Below, in pieces: positions 51,271-53,227 of a stretch of 53,227 nucleotides of DNA. This stretch comes from an uncultured Bacteroides sp. (GTDB taxonomy: Bacteria; Bacteroidota; Bacteroidia; Bacteroidales; Bacteroidaceae): NCBI RefSeq assembly GCF_905207245.1, contig NZ_CAJLKP010000040.1:1-53227 (forward strand). The letters are read 5' to 3'. The notes beneath the pieces are model-generated. The model searched no databases. It had not been told where the DNA came from and saw nothing but the letters and a program-made list of their open reading frames with translations. Made by a program: the position numbers and the translations under genes. Numbering within the stretch: position 1 is the first letter of the stretch; each line of letters starts with the position of its first letter.

Positions 51271-53172
51271 ATGTACAAGGAAATCTTAAAGCAATATTGG
51301 GGATATGATAACTTCCGCGGCATACAGGAAGATATCATCAACAGCATTGGCGAGGGTAAGGATACATTAGGATTGATGCCTACGGGTGGCGGCAAATCCA
51401 TCACATTTCAGGTACCCGCACTTGCCAAAGAGGGACTTTGTCTGGTGGTTACGCCCTTGATTTCCTTGATGAAAGACCAAGTACAGAACCTGAGGAAACG
51501 GGGTATCAAAGCACTTTCCATCTACTCCGGAATGTCCCGGCAGGAAATTATCACCACGCTGGAAAACTGCATCTTCGGCAACTACAAGTTTCTGTACATA
51601 TCTCCCGAACGGCTGGACACTGAAATCTTCCGTACCAAATTACGGAAGATGAATATCAGCATGATTACTGTGGACGAAAGTCATTGCATCTCGCAATGGG
51701 GGTACGACTTCCGCCCCGCTTATCTGAAAATAGCCGAAATACGCGATTTATTGCCGGGTGTCCCCGTACTGGCACTTACCGCAACCGCTACTCCCGAAGT
51801 AGTGAAAGACATTCAGGAACGCCTGTGCTTCAAGAAGGAGAATGTTTTCCGCATGAGTTTCGAGCGCAAAAACCTCGCTTATATAGTCCGCAAAACAGAA
51901 AACAAGACCGGAGAATTGCTGCATATCCTGCGCCGTATGCCCGGCAGTGCCATCGTCTACGTACGCAACCGCCGCCGAACCAAAGAAATCACCGAACTTT
52001 TAATTCACGAAGACATCACCGCCGACTTTTACCATGCCGGTCTGGATGATGCTACCAAAGACGTGCGCCAGCAACGCTGGCAGAAGGGTGAAAGCCGGGT
52101 GATGGTTGCTACCAATGCTTTCGGCATGGGTATTGACAAACCGGATGTGCGCATCGTCATCCACCTCGACCTGCCCGACTCCATCGAAGCCTATTTTCAG
52201 GAAGCGGGACGTGCAGGACGGGACGGAAACAAGGCATACGCCGTTATCCTGTATGCCAAATCAGATAAGATTACCCTCCATAAACGTATTCCGGATACTT
52301 TCCCTGAGAAAGATTACATCAAGCAGGTATACGAGCACTTGCAATACTATTATCAGATGGCTATGGGTGATGGTCTGGGATGCGTCAGAGAGTTTAGTCT
52401 GGAAGATTTCTGCCGGAAGTTCAAGTACTTCCCCGTGCCTGCCGACAGTGCATTGAAGATTCTGACACAGGCAGGATACTTGGAATATACGGATGAACAG
52501 GATAATGCTTCCCGACTCTACTTCACCGTTCGCCGTGACGAACTCTACAAGTTGCGGGAATTAGGAGAGGATATGGATAAGCTTATCCAAATCGTCCTGC
52601 GCTCCTATACCGGTGTGTTTACAGATTACATTTTTATCAACGAAGATACGCTCGCTGTGCGTAGCGGGTTGACCCGACAACGGGTGTATGATATGCTGAT
52701 GCGCTTATCTAAGATGCACATCATACACTATATTCCACACAAAAAGACACCTTATATTATATACACGCGTGAACGCATAGAAATGCAGCAACTGCAAATA
52801 CCACCCAGTGTATATGAAGAACGTAAAGAACGGTATGAGATCCGAATCGGAGCAATGGTAGATTATGTGACAACCGACACTATTTGTCGCAGCCGCATGT
52901 TGCTGCGTTATTTCGGTGAGAAGAATGAGCACAACTGCGGGATATGTGATGTTTGCCTCAGCCACCGTGCGGAAGAAGTGGCACAGGAGATTTCAATGGA
53001 GGAATTACGTGATAAAGTGCTTCAACTTCTTGCAAAAGAATCAGTCACCCCGGCAGGTCTTGCCGAACAAATATTGGTAGATAAAGAACTTCTGACCGAA
53101 GCTGTACACCAGCTATTGGAAGAAGGAAAGATTGATTCTACAAATGGAATACTACTGCTCAGAAACGAATAA
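51271..53172 (+). CDS. recQ: ATP-dependent DNA helicase RecQ
   Basis: About 633 residues from the ATG at 51271 (MYKEILKQYWGYDNF); an in-frame TTG at 51226 would only add the translated repeat. It unwinds DNA 3' to 5' for RecJ. It has Walker A LMPTGGGKSITFQVPAL, the DEAH-like ITVDESHCISQWGYDFRP, motif VI QEAGRAGRDG, and the RecQ zinc site CRSRMLLRYFG with NCGICDVC. A winged-helix region follows, but no HRDC domain can be seen, so it is the short type. Confidence 0.94.
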   Translation: MYKEILKQYWGYDNFRGIQEDIINSIGEGKDTLGLMPTGGGKSITFQVPALAKEGLCLVVTPLISLMKDQVQNLRKRGIKALSIYSGMSRQEIITTLENCIFGNYKFLYISPERLDTEIFRTKLRKMNISMITVDESHCISQWGYDFRPAYLKIAEIRDLLPGVPVLALTATATPEVVKDIQERLCFKKENVFRMSFERKNLAYIVRKTENKTGELLHILRRMPGSAIVYVRNRRRTKEITELLIHEDITADFYHAGLDDATKDVRQQRWQKGESRVMVATNAFGMGIDKPDVRIVIHLDLPDSIEAYFQEAGRAGRDGNKAYAVILYAKSDKITLHKRIPDTFPEKDYIKQVYEHLQYYYQMAMGDGLGCVREFSLEDFCRKFKYFPVPADSALKILTQAGYLEYTDEQDNASRLYFTVRRDELYKLRELGEDMDKLIQIVLRSYTGVFTDYIFINEDTLAVRSGLTRQRVYDMLMRLSKMHIIHYIPHKKTPYIIYTRERIEMQQLQIPPSVYEERKERYEIRIGAMVDYVTTDTICRSRMLLRYFGEKNEHNCGICDVCLSHRAEEVAQEISMEELRDKVLQLLAKESVTPAGLAEQILVDKELLTEAVHQLLEEGKIDSTNGILLLRNE

Positions 53173-53227
53173 AGTTACGAGCTACCGGCTACAAGCTACA
53201 AGTAGCTGCGCTATGTTCCGAAAGGCA
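53173..53227. repeat. Stop-codon hairpin repeat family, copy 3 (cut by window end)
   Basis: Begins the base after the recQ stop with AGTTACGAGCTAC and AGCTACAAGT units, then GCTGCGCTA as in copy 2 and CCGAAAGGCA, which is the inverse of 4947-4956 in copy 1. The second arm would lie outside the window. Confidence 0.75.

Overview
This window is a chromosomal segment of a gut Bacteroides-type bacterium (phylum Bacteroidota). The evidence is a SusC/SusD pair heading a glycan-degradation operon, many lipoproteins with a Cys after a short hydrophobic signal, BF3164-like six-bladed propeller proteins, a XylR-like AraC regulator, and Bacteroides-type promoter boxes (TAnnTTTG) in front of many genes. 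No rRNA, tRNA, CRISPR array, transposase or phage gene was seen.

Layout: 101-9212 (minus) is a tripartite efflux operon with one membrane-fusion protein, two different RND pumps and one TolC-like channel. 9389-14909 (minus) holds four paralogous propeller lipoproteins plus a small DUF2809-like membrane protein. 15008-17818 (minus) is rpe-comEC. 17882-19631 (minus) holds a 61-aa small ORF, a lipoprotein and an ECF sigma factor. 19825-23245 (minus) is tsaC-like, a ClC channel and fmt, with a thioesterase gene divergent from tsaC. 23761-24806 is a 1-kb non-coding stretch with a degenerate 22-bp periodic array and a 31-codon ORF. 24807-44900 is the glycan locus. 45224-48422 (plus) is clpS-clpA-aat, convergent with yaaA. 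49472-53172 (plus) is recJ-recQ.

The glycan locus is the most interesting part. On the minus strand, in transcription order, it holds a lipoprotein PI-specific phospholipase C, a ROK sugar kinase, SusC, SusD, a GH92 alpha-mannosidase with a C-terminal PA14 domain, an endonuclease/exonuclease/phosphatase-fold enzyme, an alkaline phosphatase, a GH63/MGH1-like glycosidase, a GH125 alpha-1,6-mannosidase, a GH20 hexosaminidase and a metallophosphoesterase that also ends in a PA14 domain. A XylR-like regulator converges on its end. The PI-PLC and ROK promoters share a 40-bp element (37/40 identical) with two half-sites exactly 21 bp apart, so they look co-regulated. The activities match the parts of a GPI anchor or another phosphatidylinositol-linked mannoside: a phosphoinositol-lipid bond, phosphoester substituents, alpha-1,2- and alpha-1,6-mannose, and a beta-HexNAc branch. 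No endo-glycosidase for N-glycans and no GH76 or GH130 is present. I propose, as inference, a GPI/PI-glycan utilisation locus.

Other non-coding structure: a hairpin repeat family whose three copies each abut a stop codon, a heptanucleotide-repeat hairpin between recJ and recQ, an attenuator-like hairpin between susD and the first enzyme gene, and nearly back-to-back divergent promoters.
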